Positions 31,757-44,860 of a stretch of DNA of 64,000 bases are shown piece after piece (within the stretch, counting starts at the first letter, position 1; each line of letters opens with the position of its first letter). The position numbers and the translations under genes were made by a program. The notes below the pieces were generated by a model, which saw only the letters and a program-made list of their open reading frames with translations, had not been told where the DNA came from and did no database searches. Source of the stretch: Haplosporangium gracile (taxonomy: Eukaryota > Mortierellomycota > Mortierellomycetes > Mortierellales > Mortierellaceae). Location: contig JAAAUF010000085.1 of assembly GCA_015499985.1 (NCBI GenBank), positions 1-64,000 on the forward strand, in the 5' to 3' direction.

Positions 31757-34137
31757 CTACGCATTAGCTGCCGCCTTCTCTCTCGTCTCTGGGTTCCAAC
31801 AATCCTCAAGCACAGAAATAGGACACCCCTCATCATCATGGCCCTCCCGCTCGGTCCCATCAGTATCCACCACAATCCACTCCGTCCCAGCCCCTCTCTT
31901 CTTCGCTTCTGTTGCTGATCCATTGTTGAGACTGGTCCTGTTTTTGTTGTTGGTGTTGCGCTTGAGTTTTGACGACAACTGCTGTGCTGCTTGTGTGTCG
32001 TTGTACTCTTCCTGACTATCGTAGATGAAGTCAGCGATGGTGCGAAGGGCCTTGTCGGCCATGGGTAAGAACTCAAAGAACTGGTGGACGTGGACCATGT
32101 CTCGATAGAGTTCCAGGCGTACGTGTTGGTCGGGATTGGCTTGTCCTAGCTTGTATGCGTAGAGGCGGGTGTCGTCTGCCAGTCTGTCGAACGCGCCCGT
32201 TTGCTAATTTAAACACAAATTGCATCACTTAGTTAGTAATCGAAGCCGACTTCATTTTTTTTTCTTGCTCCTTGAAAAATGAGCGCTGAGCAGACAGAGT
32301 GAATGTGAACATTACCAGCAGGGTAGCGCCACCAAGCCCAGAGAGATCGGCGGTATAGACGGATGAGACCAAGGGATGTTGGGCCAAGTGTCTGTACCAT
32401 TCCCAAATCATGTGTCGTCCTCTGCAGTTTCGCTCGTTAGGAACCAGCTCGGAGTCACCGCAAAGGTATGTTCTTGCAAAGTTGAACTATTTGAATCCAA
32501 CAGAAATAGACGTCAGAAAAGGGAACATAGAAAGGCAAATAATCAGCACAAACAATATGTAATGGAAGGGTACCTTTGGAAACGCGTAAAAGGTGGCTTC
32601 GTCGACAAAGGGGTTGACACCCATGGGAGAGGGTGTGTAGCAGTAGGTGTGTCTGCTGGTGGCTGAAGGCATTGACGTCGAGATATCTGTCCATGCCTAT
32701 TCGAAACATCAATACGCAGAGAAAATAAAAAATTAGCACCAGGTTTCTTCACTTGCGATTCCAAAGTCGCACTTTTTGCAAGGCAAGACTCAACGGATAG
32801 AAACGATAGTCTTACAGAGATCAAGACGGTGACCGGAGGCATTTCAAGCTTGGGTTCAATGGATGGCTGGACATAGTCTCGCATATAGAGCTGAAAGGCA
32901 ATAGCAACACCTGCGCCGGCAGAATCACCAGCAAGGACAATATCCTTTGGAAGGACCGGTGTTGTTACATGCTTATGTAAGTTGTTGGTGGGAGAAGAAC
33001 CATTGGTGTAGAGTGTGATGGCAGGGTGATTGGGCTGGGTGAGGTAGAGATATGCAGCATAGATGTCGTGGACTGCAGCTGGGAAGGGATCCTCTGGTGC
33101 GAGACGGTAATCGATCACGAATGCTCTTGCGCCGGGGCCGAGCTAGTAAGTGGGTGAACAAAAGAGGCAGTGAGTGACTGAGACCAGAAAAAAAAACACT
33201 GCTCATTATCACCACCATCGTCTCCTAGTGCTGAAACGCAAAATGAGAAAAAAAATACCTCCAAAAGCATTCTTGTCACGACCTGGCGGTGGAAAGTAGC
33301 CGAGCAAAATACATGTCCGCCTCCGTGGCAGTACAAAAGAACAACATTGCTCCTTGGAGGTCGTCTTGCAACCCCTCCTCGCTCATCCCTCCTTGTTCGA
33401 TCCTCCTTGCTTGGATCATCTAGGGCCTCAATCCACTCTCCCCTCAATGTGTACGTCCCATCTTGGCCCAAGTCCCCTGACTCTTCTGGGAGATTAGCAA
33501 GCCGACCCAAGTTGTGTGAGTCGCCGGGCAGGAAGGAGGCGAGGTATTCGGGGGAAGGGTTGACAGGGTTGCGATGAATGCCATCGAAAGAGTTGTTCAA
33601 GTTGAGTCGGGCTCTTGTTGGAGCCAAGGTCTTGCGTTCAGGCTCAAGTAAAGTGTTTAGATGAACCTTAATCTGCACATCAGGCTTTACAGAGTAGCTG
33701 CTGGACGAGAGGTGTAACATTCGGAGGGGGACGAACCAGGCGATAATATTGCTCACCAGCCGCAGCTGTGCAGCATTATGCACAGAACTGGAGCAAGCTC
33801 GACTCATCGACATGCAGAACGAATATAATGCTCCCCAGCTAACTGGATGACGCTCTGAATTGGTGCGGAAACGCGTGGCGATCAAGAAAGGCAGATCGAC
33901 GATGAGGAGGCAGACCAGGGTCCAGATAACGGATACGAGGCCATGTCCTAAGAATAGGAGGTCTTTGGGGCGGTGGATGACGCCGGCGAGGTAAATTCGG
34001 GTGAAAAAAGAAGGACGTTTGTAATAGAAGGACTGGTCGGGTTGTCCTTGTTCGTGGAGCTCTAGCAAGGGTGAGTGTTTGTGGGGGACTGATTCAATGA
34101 GGGGACCATTCTTAGGGTCTCTGAGTTCTGGTGGCAT
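31757..34137 (-). CDS. Membrane-anchored alpha/beta hydrolase B (hormone-sensitive-lipase type)
   Basis: Five exons (34137-33259, 33142-32816, 32696-32574, 32486-32316, 32203-31757) encode 648 residues. Same family and layout as hydrolase A: N-terminal hydrophobic segment (about 60-90, HGLVSVIWTLVCLLIVDLPF), canonical HGGG (271-274), DYRLAPEDPFPAAVHD, nucleophile elbow GDSAG (365-369), and C-terminal acid/base region FDRLADDTRLYAYKLG and MVHVHQFF. Shared blocks with A include YTLRGEWIEALDDP, HVFCS, YLYLT and WEWYRHLAQHPLVS. B has one extra intron (after MLLE, between the oxyanion-hole motif and DYRLAP); the other three intron positions and phases coincide with A, so the pair arose by duplication. 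Expected activity is hydrolysis of a lipid or small ester at the ER membrane. Confidence 0.9.
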
Positions 34138-37100
34138 TATGGTTCGATGTTGTTGTTGTTGTCGTTGGAGAAATCGAATAGTGTTTTTGTACTTGTTGTT
34201 CAAAGGAGGGAAAGGAAAGAAAGAAAGAAAGAAAGATGTATTGGGCGAGAACAAGTAGCAATAAAAGAGATGAGTGTGGAAATGACCCGTGGAACAAAAG
34301 ACAAGTTGGTTGTCTAAATGGCTGGTTTAAATAACAGCAAAGAGAAAGACCGTGCCCCTTCCCTTTAGATTTCTTTGTGACCCTGACCCCATTCTGACGG
34401 AATCCCATGTGAAAAGTAGGATTCTTGGAAGAAAAGGGCTTATAATTGGTAGAAGCAACCCCTTAGTGTCCTTTTTTCCTTCAACTTCTGCAGCTTGTTT
34501 TAACGTGTTTATCGAAATACATAGTATACCGACAAAGGTTGTTGAGCAGAGCGAAGGATGCGTACTGGAGTGTAGTGGGGAGAGATGTAAAGACGTCATG
34601 CAGTTGCCATGCAATGCCCATGGATACACAAGACCGATCTGCCTTCTCTCGTCCGCGAGGGTGATGCGAGTACGAATTTTTGCGGGAATGATTCCATCAC
34701 ATCCAATTGTAATTTCCATTTGTCATGGCATTTCCACAGCCAAGACTTTTTTTTCTTTTGTTTTGCGTAGAAGATACTTGTAGGACTAAATACTGCAACG
34801 GTCCTATCGAAGATAAACAAAGAAAAGATTGTCGGATGCTTGAGCAAGCCGTGAGTCGTAGCTATGGACGAAAACGGAGCGTTTTGTATTTTGCTTGGCA
34901 CACTTTCATGTCCTGTTTCTTTCTGCCTTTTGCTAAGGTTAGATGAAAGCAAAGGACGTGCCATAGATAAATAGAGTTTAAATGCACGTGACGACTTTCG
35001 CCAATGCAGGAACAACCAAGTAACGACAACAACGGATTGACAAAGGAATACCAACCGGATAAGATATTGTCCATGCTAGTATGTCAAGAAGGTGTAGAAT
35101 AAAAGGCGCTCGAACGGCGATCAGTGGTCAATTACATGTCGTAACTAGTTGTTTACTTTTTTAATTGACCACTCTGGCTTGAGACACATCAGCATGCTGT
35201 CATACCTTCAACTTCAACAATGATGTTGTGTTAACACCTGCAAGGCGGGAAAATAAAAAGCAAGAGTTTGTGCTATACCCTGACCAAACGAGTGCTTGCG
35301 CACAAAGCGCAACTGTTCCTCCTTATCCTTTTCTATCCACTTGATCTCATCCCCCTTCTTTGAAATAGATCAACCGTGACCATGAAAGCTTGATACTCCA
35401 GCTGTTTATTGTAAACAAAGGAGGGCGTATAAGTAAAATACGACACGACCTGGGCTCACTCAATTCACAACAGCAAAAAAAAACAAGGGCTCCACAGACT
35501 GAGGGTATTTGATAGTCAGCTTCCCAGTGACGATGACAAAAGTTACCTGTACCCTCCCCACCGCTGACGGACTCTCTTCGGAGCAATTGAGCAATAGCAT
35601 TGGCTCCGGCTATCTTTTTTATGTCCTCTTCATCTCTCCAATTCCTTCATGGGAAATATTTTGTGTCTAATCACCCACAAAGATACGTAAAAAAAGTCGC
35701 GCATACTAACATCAATGGTGGAGAAGGGAAGGATTTTGGAGTGGGAACAATATTGATCACGACTTTCATTTTAAGGTCAATAGGCGAATGAGGGACCCGA
35801 AAACAACGACAAAGGGATGAGAGGGAAAGGAACGAAAAGGGAAAGGGTTTTCGGTGAACCGCATTCAGACAATTGTCGGATCGGATTTTTTTTTGTTTAA
35901 TTTTGCTTGGCTGGGAGAGGGTTGAGTCAGCGGCAAAGGGTAACAAAGCGGACGGAAGAATAGAGAGGGACGAGGGCCAAAGGGCATCTCTCAGGCACAC
36001 ATAAAATAACGCACTCTTTTTTTAACACACTTATGCGTTCCGATGGAGGGGAGAGGGAGGCATGGCATGGAGACAATTGGCAGTGTTTGTCTGACGAGCA
36101 ATTGAGAGAAGAAGTCAGTTGGACGAATTTTTATTATTTGGTCCATGAGGACATTTACAAACATGCACATTCACATACAACTTCGCCCGGAGGGCTGTCG
36201 TCAATTTTTTCAATCGAGGACAATGTTCCGATGTTCCGCGAGTCACCAAACAGTCAACGATGCTGTGTGGTGTGTGAACAGTGAGAAATGAATGTGAATA
36301 GACAAGGGACATGACGATGTAGGTCCCTCGAAGCGGAGTATGAAGCTGGGAGATAAAGAGAGAAAGAGGGAGGGTTGACGTTGGGTGTCGCATGGCAAGT
36401 ATGCACTATATGCGAAGGGAAGGAAAGAGAAGTTCAGGGTGGTAAGTTAAGAAAGACGAGGATGATGGGACTAAATGGAGATATTGGATAACAAGGGAGA
36501 TTGAGGACTTGAGTGGAGGCAAGGAGGAGTGGTGGTCGACATTAGCGAGGAAGACTTTCTGTGCCGCGATTGTTACATATTATTATTAATATGTATGGGA
36601 GGGGAAAGATAGAAAAGAGAAGAGAAGCTACAGAGGTGCCATCAAAGTCAACTACGGATGTAAGTGAAGCGGAGGTAGGAACGAGGGTGATGCCGGGAAC
36701 ATTGGTTGCGGTGATGATGTATGATGGGTGATAGATGGCGGTAACGGGTATTGAAAATGATCGACAGGGATGGCGCCTTGGTGGCCTGTCTGTCTGTCTG
36801 TTGTTAATATTGTTTTCGATTGAGGCGAAGTATTTCGATATGCCGTCTAGGGTACCCTTTCATTCTTTCATTCTTTCATTCTTACTCATTCTCACTTTTG
36901 TGCGCACACTGTCACTGCCTGTGTCCATCTGGCCATGAACCGGCTTTATACAATTTGTTTAACCTTGTTTTCATGTCATCGATTTGTTTGTTTTTATTCT
37001 CTTTTATCTTTTCCTCTCTCCTTTTCGTCAACTTATTCTCAGAGTGTTCTTCTTCCTTTTCTTCTTTTTTTTCTCTCCTTCCTTTTTCCTGTCCCATCCC

Positions 37101-37564
37101 ACGCCACCCTCATCATCCCATTTCTCTCCACTCTATTTCCTTCACACCTTCTTTATTCCCCAACTCACTCACACTCCTCGCAATCGCTCTTATTGATTCA
37201 ATTCCTACTCCTACCCCACCATACCCCAACCCCTTTAAACACCACCCACAACCACTACCTAGTGCTCTCTATCTTTTTCACTCTCCTTAAACCACACCCA
37301 TTAACTTCTTTCTTTCTTTATTTTTTTTCTATTCCCATACTCAATTCATAATCAGCACTTATCCTCACTCTCTCTCATTTCAATCAGAAACGCCACCCAT
37401 AGCTACTTCTTGGTCTTACTCTCAGCAAACAACTCTTTACTCAGAAGCTCCAAACCAACAACCGACAACAGCAGGAGAACGCAATTTTACATCTACCCTC
37501 TTCACCAACAACCAACTAACCAACCAACCAACTCACCGATAAAAACACAATACTCACAAGCGCC
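34138..37564. other. 3.4 kb intergenic region before the Zn2Cys6 factor
   Basis: No gene supported. It separates the divergent starts of hydrolase B and the Zn2Cys6 factor. Near 34205-34236 there is a GAAA repeat beside the hydrolase B leader. A CACGTG palindrome lies at about 34985. From about 36850 to 37400 the plus strand is almost continuous CT-rich sequence, including a (CATTCTTT)-type repeat at 36858-36888; translations of it are only Ser/Leu/Pro/Phe artefacts. The stretch 37400-37560 is AC-rich, as expected for the end of a long 5' leader. Confidence 0.5.
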
Positions 37565-40500
37565 ATGTCCAAGGACGAACACAAAGAGCGCCAACGGGTC
37601 ACGAAAGGTAGGAAGCCCACCGCAAAGGAAAAAAAAAAAGAAGTCGACTACAGAGCGCTTCGATCTTTTGTACCCGTGGATCGAGTTCTGGGTACAGTAG
37701 TGCTTGTTGTTCTGTTACCCGTTTCAACTATGAACACCCTCTCCGCGCCAAGCTCTTTCTTTCTGTGCAAATCGATCTCTTTTTCATCATTTTGCCTTTT
37801 GCCTTTTGCCTTTCGCACTTTGCTCCCTCTGTCCGTCCCTCGTCATAAGCGCAGCACGATGAAGAGGTGCAAGGGCTAGGACGTGCTTTTCTTTTTGCAA
37901 AACAAAATCAAACTTAACAAACAATACACAAATCATAACAAATATGACCCACCGAGGACACAAAATATCAACAACAACAAAAAACAAAAGATCTTCGTCA
38001 ATTGCTCGCATGTTTTCCTTTGTTATAATGGATACATGAACGACTTTGCACTAACGCCCATCTTACTCTCATACTTCTTTTTCTCTTTCTCTTTCTCTTT
38101 CTCCGATCGCTGACATATTCTTACACACTCACTAATTAGCCTGCGACAACTGTAGAAAGTAAGTTGGATCCATGGTTTTTGTTGCTGCCATGAACGATTT
38201 AAATTAACGGGTCGACTGGGTTCAATGCAGCAAAGTGTAAAAGTAGCTGGAGGAAACAGGAAAAAGGCGCGTCATTCTCAACTTTATCCATCTTTCATTT
38301 TGTTCTTTCTCTCTTCTTTTCTGTTTCTTTTTAAACTGGATTCGACCTTCTCCAAGGAAAAAGATCAAGTGTGGTAAGTTGCCTCCCGAAACACGGTTTC
38401 GCCTCAACGATGGCCAGCCATAAATCCTGAGGAACCCGACTCCTTCTCAGTCGTTGTTTGTCGTTATGCCAGCCAACCAACCTCACCTGTTGTAAACCTC
38501 TGCCTGACCCAAGCGCCGACGTTCTTTTTTTCATTTATCAATCAGATGCCAAAGGCGATGTCTGCTCAAGCTGTGAGCTTCTCGGTGTGCCATGTAAGTT
38601 ACCTGCCTGTCTTGATTTTATGTTATGATGGACTATCTTGCTGCTACTTTTTTCTGCATGCATGCATGCATGCAGAGCAGCCTTAGTTCAAAGAACCGTT
38701 CGAATCTCGTTTGCTTTTTACCTCTTTTTGGTCAGGGTGTTGCGACTGACCGAGCCCCTCTTTTGGACTAATCATCTGTTCAACTTCTATTTCTTCATTT
38801 CTTCCTCGGGACCATTTTTAGGCCTTTACATGGATCCTACCAAGAAAAGAGGACCACCCAAGGGTGCAGGTCGTAAGTGCTCAAGTTGTCGATGACATGT
38901 TTTTCCGCTCTATATTCAGAATTTGACAGTCATATCTAACTCTGTAGCATTCACTTAATGAATGACCATAGGATACATTAATGCGATCGAGGACCGGTTA
39001 CATCGCATGGAGGCCATTGTAGGCGGATTAGTCCGCGAGGATGGTTCCTTTTCTCATTCCATGGATGACTCCAGGAGCTCTGGACTGGATGGCCCAGCTG
39101 GCCTCCACACGCCGCGCAACCGTAGTTCAAGAGACAGCTACAAGGATGCATCGGACATCTTTCAACAGCTCCAACAACGACAGCAGTTCGCACAACACCC
39201 AAACAATCAGAATCTAGACCACCAACACCACCCCCCTCCACTCCACGATTATAATAACCCCATGCAGCAACAGCAGCAGCAACAACAACAACAGCATATA
39301 CAATCTCAGCAACAATTTAGTCAGTCTCAGCAACAATTTCCCAATCGCGTGGTTGGTCTCCAACTGAGTCAAAGTCCCGACATTGGATCCAGCTCTCTTC
39401 CGGACGGCATCCAGCAGGTTATAGAACCAACTAGAACTAGCCCTCTTCATCGGGATCTGATCCGAGAAAGCACATTCCATTCCTTCGATTCACCCTCACC
39501 TGTGCTCGGCTCAGACCAGTCTGTAGGAGACTTTGCAGACTCACTCGCCGTTGCTGACAATTTGCCAACCTTGGGTCTCAGTACGCCACCGGTCCAGGAG
39601 CAAGTGGACGACATCGAGGAGGATATGGGGCATCTTACACTCGACCAACGAGGCTGCGAGCGCTATGTCGGCAAGTCGTCCCCCATGTTTTACTCTCGTC
39701 GACACTACGGCGGTATGCCGGCTGACAGTTCCAAGAGAGCTGTGAAGCCCGAGTTCAAAAAATTCACCGAGAACCCCGACTTGCCCTCGCCTGAGGTCAT
39801 GACCCATCTTCTCAACCTCCACTTCACCTATGTTCACCCTTTTGCACCCGTCTTTGTCTGGTCCAAGTTCCTCAAGAGGCTCAAGGACCGTGACTACACC
39901 CCTTCTTTCCTGTTCCTCCTTAACAGCATTTTTGCTCTGGCTTCTCGTTACTCGGATGATATCTCCTTCAGGACCGACCCGGCTAAATCAGAGACGATCG
40001 GAGTTCGCTTTGCTGAAAAGGCCAAGGAAATTTTGGATACTCTCTATGACTCACCGGACATGAACTGTGTTGGCGCCCTGGTGCTTCTTGCATTCCAGCA
40101 GATGGGTACAGGAAGTGGATACCGAGCATGGATGTACGTTGGAATTTCGATTCGAATGGCCCAGCATCTTGGTCTCAACCGAGACTGCCTGAAACTCAAC
40201 CCACATATGTCTGCGATCGATCGTGAGGAGCGAAACAGGATTTGGTGGACTTGCTTTATGGCCGACCGACTGTTCTCCACGTCGTTTGGCCGCCCCCAGG
40301 TAAACACGCAGCTGTTATATGGAAATTGATGAATATTGTCCAGAGTCATGCTGGATGCTAACCTGAAGGCCATTACATTTCATTTCACTAGGGCATTAAT
40401 GAACACGACGTGGACGCAACTTACCCAGAAGGCGTCGATGAGGAGGACATACAGCTGGAGTACAGGCTTGATGGCGCGACCTCGATGTTGACTGGTCCCT

Positions 40501-42371
40501 CGCCTCACTCGGAGCAGAACTTTGTTTTCATGGCCTCACTGATGAGAATCTTGGGAAGGGTTATGGTCAGCCTCTACAGCCCTCGCTCCAAGGCGTCATC
40601 TTTGTCGACAAGCTCCATGACCAACCCGGCTCCCTTGGAGCAGCTGGATAAGGAGCTGACTGACTGGCTTCTGACACTGCCGCCTCACCTCCAATTTCGA
40701 TCTGTCCAGCAGGAACCCGGAACGTTTGTCTGTACTTTACACATGACCTTCTACGCAGTACTCATTCTGCTCCACCGACCCTACAGTCACCGATCGTCTC
40801 ACAAGACCTCCAACGATCCTTCCATTTCGCTGTCGATTTGCACCTCTGCGGCGAACAATACGATCGAGATGGCCAGCAACATGATGCGAGCCATAGATAC
40901 ACAGCGCGGCATTTCGAGACTCAAGGGCATGCTTCACAGCTCGGTCCTTATCTTTTTCACTGCAGGAATCGTCCACATCACCAACTGCACCAGCACAGAT
41001 CCAGTGCTGGCGGCATCGGCCAAACTCCGGACGATCGAGACGCTGAAGTGTCTGGCGATGGTAGAGGATGTCTGGATCACTGCGAGATGGTCTGCGAACA
41101 ACATTGCTCAATTGTTGAAAGCGCGCAATATTGTGCTTCCTTGCTCGCCTGAAGGTATGCGGAGTTTATGTTCATTTGGATTGGTTGTGTACCGAGAATG
41201 GTTGCAAAAATATGGCTTATTTTTAATTTTACTAATCAACCTTTAATGCTGCCTTATAACTATGAATAGCATTCAAGAGTTTGCCATTGAGCAGTGTCGA
41301 AGACCTCAAGCAGAGAGTGACCGGTAGCCCTACACAAATGCAGGATATATCGATGGCCACATCGATTCCCAAGGAACAATCGTTTGCATTCGATGTGAAC
41401 CAAATTTTGGGATATTACCAACGAAATGGTGTCAAACACACAGAACCTATGGGACGCAACTCTCGTCATTTTTCACCGACGCCCTATTTCAGCTCCGCCG
41501 GCGGGCATCACCAACCCCAGTCTTCGATGAAATCTCACCCTGGACTGACTCAGGGTCATGCCCCGTTGCCGCGCCGACCCCGCCAAGGCAAGAATACGTC
41601 ACCGTCCCCCAGCGGATCATTCACATCGACCCCTCACTCCTCCGCAGGAACCAGCACAACGCCTACGAGCGCTGTCTTCCCCGCCATGGTCGACCAGCTC
41701 ATGAGTGCTGCCCCCTCTTCTGCCACATCTGACACGTCTATTAATGGCGCCACTATCAGTGATCCGTTCGGAACTCCCGGATCGGCAACTGTCGCTAATA
41801 ATGGGTTACCACCATCTCCTGCTGAGACAGATATGTCTTTCAGTTCCAACCTATATCAGAACCCCTTCTCATCGTCCCTGTGGGGTCTTCCTACGTCAAT
41901 GGACAACGATGAGTGGATGCTGTATATGCAGAACGGTGGAGCCAGTGGCCAGCCAGGAATGGATTTAAGTTCCGAGTCTGCAAGCAGCACAACGGGCCTC
42001 AAGACCGCGAACGAAATGTTTGGCCCCATCCCAGATCTGACTTCAAGCGCGTTTATGGACACCAACGGCGTCAACATGAATATGGGTAACATGAACAACA
42101 GTAACCTTGCACCCAATAGCAAGTCGCATCCTTTGTCACAGAGTCTGACTAGTAACGACTTGATGGGTGGTCCTAATCATGTAGGAGCGAGTACTTCGTC
42201 CACTTCTTCTGGTTCGGTCATGACAGGCTCGATCTTGGCACCGACGTCCTTCTCTGGTACGACTTCATCACCCACCACAATCGTTACATCATCCATTCCT
42301 TCAGGGAACTTGCACCAGAACTCCATGTTGCCTGGTTATCAACAGCATTCGTACATGATGACGACGGTTCC

Positions 42372-42403
<32 letters not shown>

Positions 42404-42519
42404 CACAGCCGTCCGAGTTTGACTTTTTGCTAGATGGTGCTGGCAGTCTGGGGATCCAGCAACAGCAGCAACAACAGCAACAGCAACAACTTCAACTTTT
42501 GCAACAACAACAGTTTTGA
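37565..42519 (+). CDS. Zn2Cys6 transcription factor with fungal-specific domain (XlnR-like)
   Basis: Eight exons (37565-37607, 38140-38158, 38357-38373, 38546-38593, 38822-38872, 38972-40299, 40392-41154, 41270-42519) encode 1172 residues. After splicing, the binuclear zinc cluster has exact CX2CX6CX6CX2CX6C spacing: Cys16, Cys19, Cys26, Cys33, Cys36, Cys43 (ACDNCRKKKIKCD...VCSSCELLGVPC). It is followed by the linker KKRGPPKGAGRYINAIEDRL and a dimerisation helix. The regulatory domain (Fungal_trans, about 250-640) contains HFTYVHPFAPVFVWSKF, GIGVRFAEKAKEIL-like sequence, MAQHLGLNRDC and RIWWTCFMADRLFSTSFGRP. The GPPKGY-type linker and this domain are the hallmarks of XlnR-type activators. Long Gln-rich tracts lie at about 100-125 and in the last 60 residues, probably activation segments. 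The zinc cluster is built from four tiny exons of 17-48 nt. Target genes unknown. It converges on WDR82 with only 66 bp between stops. Confidence 0.92.
38654..38675. repeat. (TGCA)n palindrome in a Zn2Cys6-factor intron
   Basis: A 22-bp perfect palindrome made of TGCA repeats flanked by C and G, inside the intron between exons 4 and 5 of the Zn2Cys6 factor. It can fold on itself in RNA. Confidence 0.85.
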
Positions 42520-42585
42520 AAATTAGCGTAGAGTAGACTTTTTTTAGTGTAATAATGTACAGAAGATTGAAAAACAAACAAGCTA

Positions 42586-44352
42586 CTAGTAACGGCCTCC
42601 TTTTGAAAAGTCATGAAGGGTATCGACTACCGCAACATTTGGATCTGGCTCCCAGAACGCCTATATTTGACCATCATCAATTGAGAAAGTTGTTAGATGA
42701 TGAACTGATAGCGCAGAAGATCAATTATTACAGAAGAAGAGAATGAGAAAAAAAAAAACGTACCAGCTCCGTGGAGCCGCTGACCATCATGAGATATTTG
42801 GGGTTGAAGGCAACGATATGACTCGGGGTTCCGTGAGCCTTGAGGGTCTTGAAGGGCCGCAGCTCACCATTACTCTGCAAGAGGTTACCAGTACTTCCGT
42901 TTGTAGAATTACTGGCATTACCTGTAGACGATCCATTCACAAGCCCCGCAGCCTGGTCCGCAATCGCTCTCGAGATATCCCATACATAGATATCACCATC
43001 ACGGGATCCCGAGACGACACATTTCCCATCAGGGGTCCAACAAGCCTCACTCCCACTCGCAAAAGGTTCGTTTCCAAAAGTGTTAGTATTATGGCCCACG
43101 AGTTTGAACATTGTAATAGAGGGTGTATAGGCGTCAACGATGTAATGGGCGTCAGATCCAGTGGTGACCAGGAGGCTTTTCCCATCCGAGCTGAATTCGA
43201 TCTGAGTGGCGTAGATACTTGTATGTGAGATGCCCAAGGAGTCGCCAATCATTGCTGTGACGAAGGGGCCTTGATCGAACGATTTGACGTCGTAGAGGCG
43301 CAGGGTTCCTCCTAATGCCACTGCGAATACGAGCCCACTTGGGTCGAATGCCATTACCGGCTGTCCCATCACCGACAATGCGCCCTAAATAATATTATCA
43401 ATAGTAAAAAAAAAAAAAAAACTCTGTAAGAAAATCAATCACATATCAAAAGGTGACGCTTTTTCGGGATGATCGTATGTATGTACCTGACAGTTGGGAC
43501 TACGCAGATCCCACAACCGGACTGTATCCTGACTTCCTGCCAAGAACTGATCATCCAGTGGCGACATCTCCAAGGAAGTGACCCTATATTTTGAAGTAGG
43601 ATATGATATTGTGTAAGTCTTACTTCCGTTAACAACTTCGCTTGTCTAAGCCTGAATTTGCATTGTCCTGTATTGTCCTGCACTCAAGGATTCCTTGTTG
43701 CGATTCCTGTACCTTTTCTCGTGACCGCGAAAGTATCTAATATATTTGTTATCGTGCAGTGATAGATACCGAAGCGTGTCTATCATGTTGGTAAATAATG
43801 AAAAAAAAACCCCCCTCGATCAGTATTATTAAAGAGCTACGATGCTTCAATTGAAAAATATTATCCATTGTTATTTTCAGTGCTTACCATCTTCCTTTGT
43901 GGATGCGTAGACGACGCTTGTTGACCGATGTGTGAATCTCGCCAGGTTGACACCGTACTTCTTACTGAACAAGGTCTTCTCTAGCCTACAATCGAACAAA
44001 GAAATGGTGGGACCAATTAATATCCTTGGAAACATTAACGACCATAATATTCCTTTTGCATAAGAATACGAATGGAAACGTACTTTCCGGTGTAGCAGTC
44101 GTACACATGAAGACTCTCGTCTGCAGCACTAGTGACACATTTGGAACCAGTGTCGTCAAAGTGAATAGAGGTGATGGCCTGGGTGTTGTCTTTGAAGATC
44201 TTTGAGACCTTGAGGGATTCGAGTAATGCTGGTGTGAGGACTACCGGTGGTGGGGGCTGTGCGATTCCTTGTTGTTGTGGTTGTTGAGGTTGGAATGTGC
44301 TGTTGGTAGTATGAAGTCCCGCTGCTCCGTCTGGTCCGTGCGAATGTGACAT
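42586..44352 (-). CDS. WD-repeat protein WDR82/Swd2
   Basis: Six exons (44352-44084, 43985-43888, 43779-43713, 43583-43487, 43384-42764, 42660-42586) encode 408 residues. Swd2/WDR82 is shared by the Set1/COMPASS H3K4 methyltransferase and the cleavage-polyadenylation machinery, linking histone methylation with transcription termination. Conserved blocks: [103 protein letters not shown]. The last exon ([20 protein letters not shown]...) was found by looking for the AFW motif that ends the propeller in this family; without it the frame runs into an A/T tract. Odd points: a 35-residue Pro/Gln-rich N-terminal extension and an Asn/Gly/Ser-rich loop at about 325-350. Confidence 0.95.
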
Positions 44353-44860
44353 GGTTCGTTTCTTCTTGGTTGTTTTGTAGGCCTTGTGAGGAATGAACGA
44401 TGGAGAAGGGAAGGTGAATAAAAGGCAGAAACTAAGCTCGCGTTCCTGAACAGGAAAATCAAGTACAGAAAGAGCACTGTGTACGTGAAGCGGACGGGAG
44501 AGTGACTGTGAAAGTGACTGGCACCTCTTGCCTTTTTTTCTTTTTTATTCTCAGATTTGTGGAGGAAAAAGGGTGTCATTATTGTCGCCCTTCCAGTCCC
44601 CTTTTCCAAACGACATTTTCCCACATATCGGGCGAACAGGAATATACCTCATACATACACATACACACACACACAACCGCACACACGCACGCACACCATC
44701 CGAACAATTCAACAATAGCAACAGCAGCAGTATCATAGCAGAGGAACAACTGACAAAGTGAAACTCCATAAAGAAAAAACCCACCTTTCTTCTTCACTAC
44801 ACACCCCAACCCCCTCTCTCTCTCAGTAAGTTTAACAACACAAACACAAACACAAACGTC
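44353..44860. promoter_or_regulatory. Divergent promoter region, WDR82 / importin-alpha-like gene
   Basis: 508 bp between two divergent starts. It contains a CA-type microsatellite (about 44652-44698) and a CT-rich and then ACA-rich leader (44785-44860) before the plus-strand start. No specific factor site assigned. Confidence 0.5.

Noticed and set aside
36820..37351. Overlapping plus-strand frames rich in Ser, Leu, Pro and Phe
   Set aside because: They come from an almost pure CT-rich stretch in the leader of the Zn2Cys6 factor; all frames stay open for compositional reasons.
37608..37879. Unspliced continuation of the transcription-factor first exon
   Set aside because: It reads into low-complexity sequence, whereas splicing at AAAG/GTAGGA to CCTGCGAC gives a perfect zinc-cluster start.
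42693..42704. Alternative last exon of WDR82 ending Phe-Ile-Ile
   Set aside because: A better acceptor further on gives [12 protein letters not shown]..., which matches the AFW end of the family's propeller.
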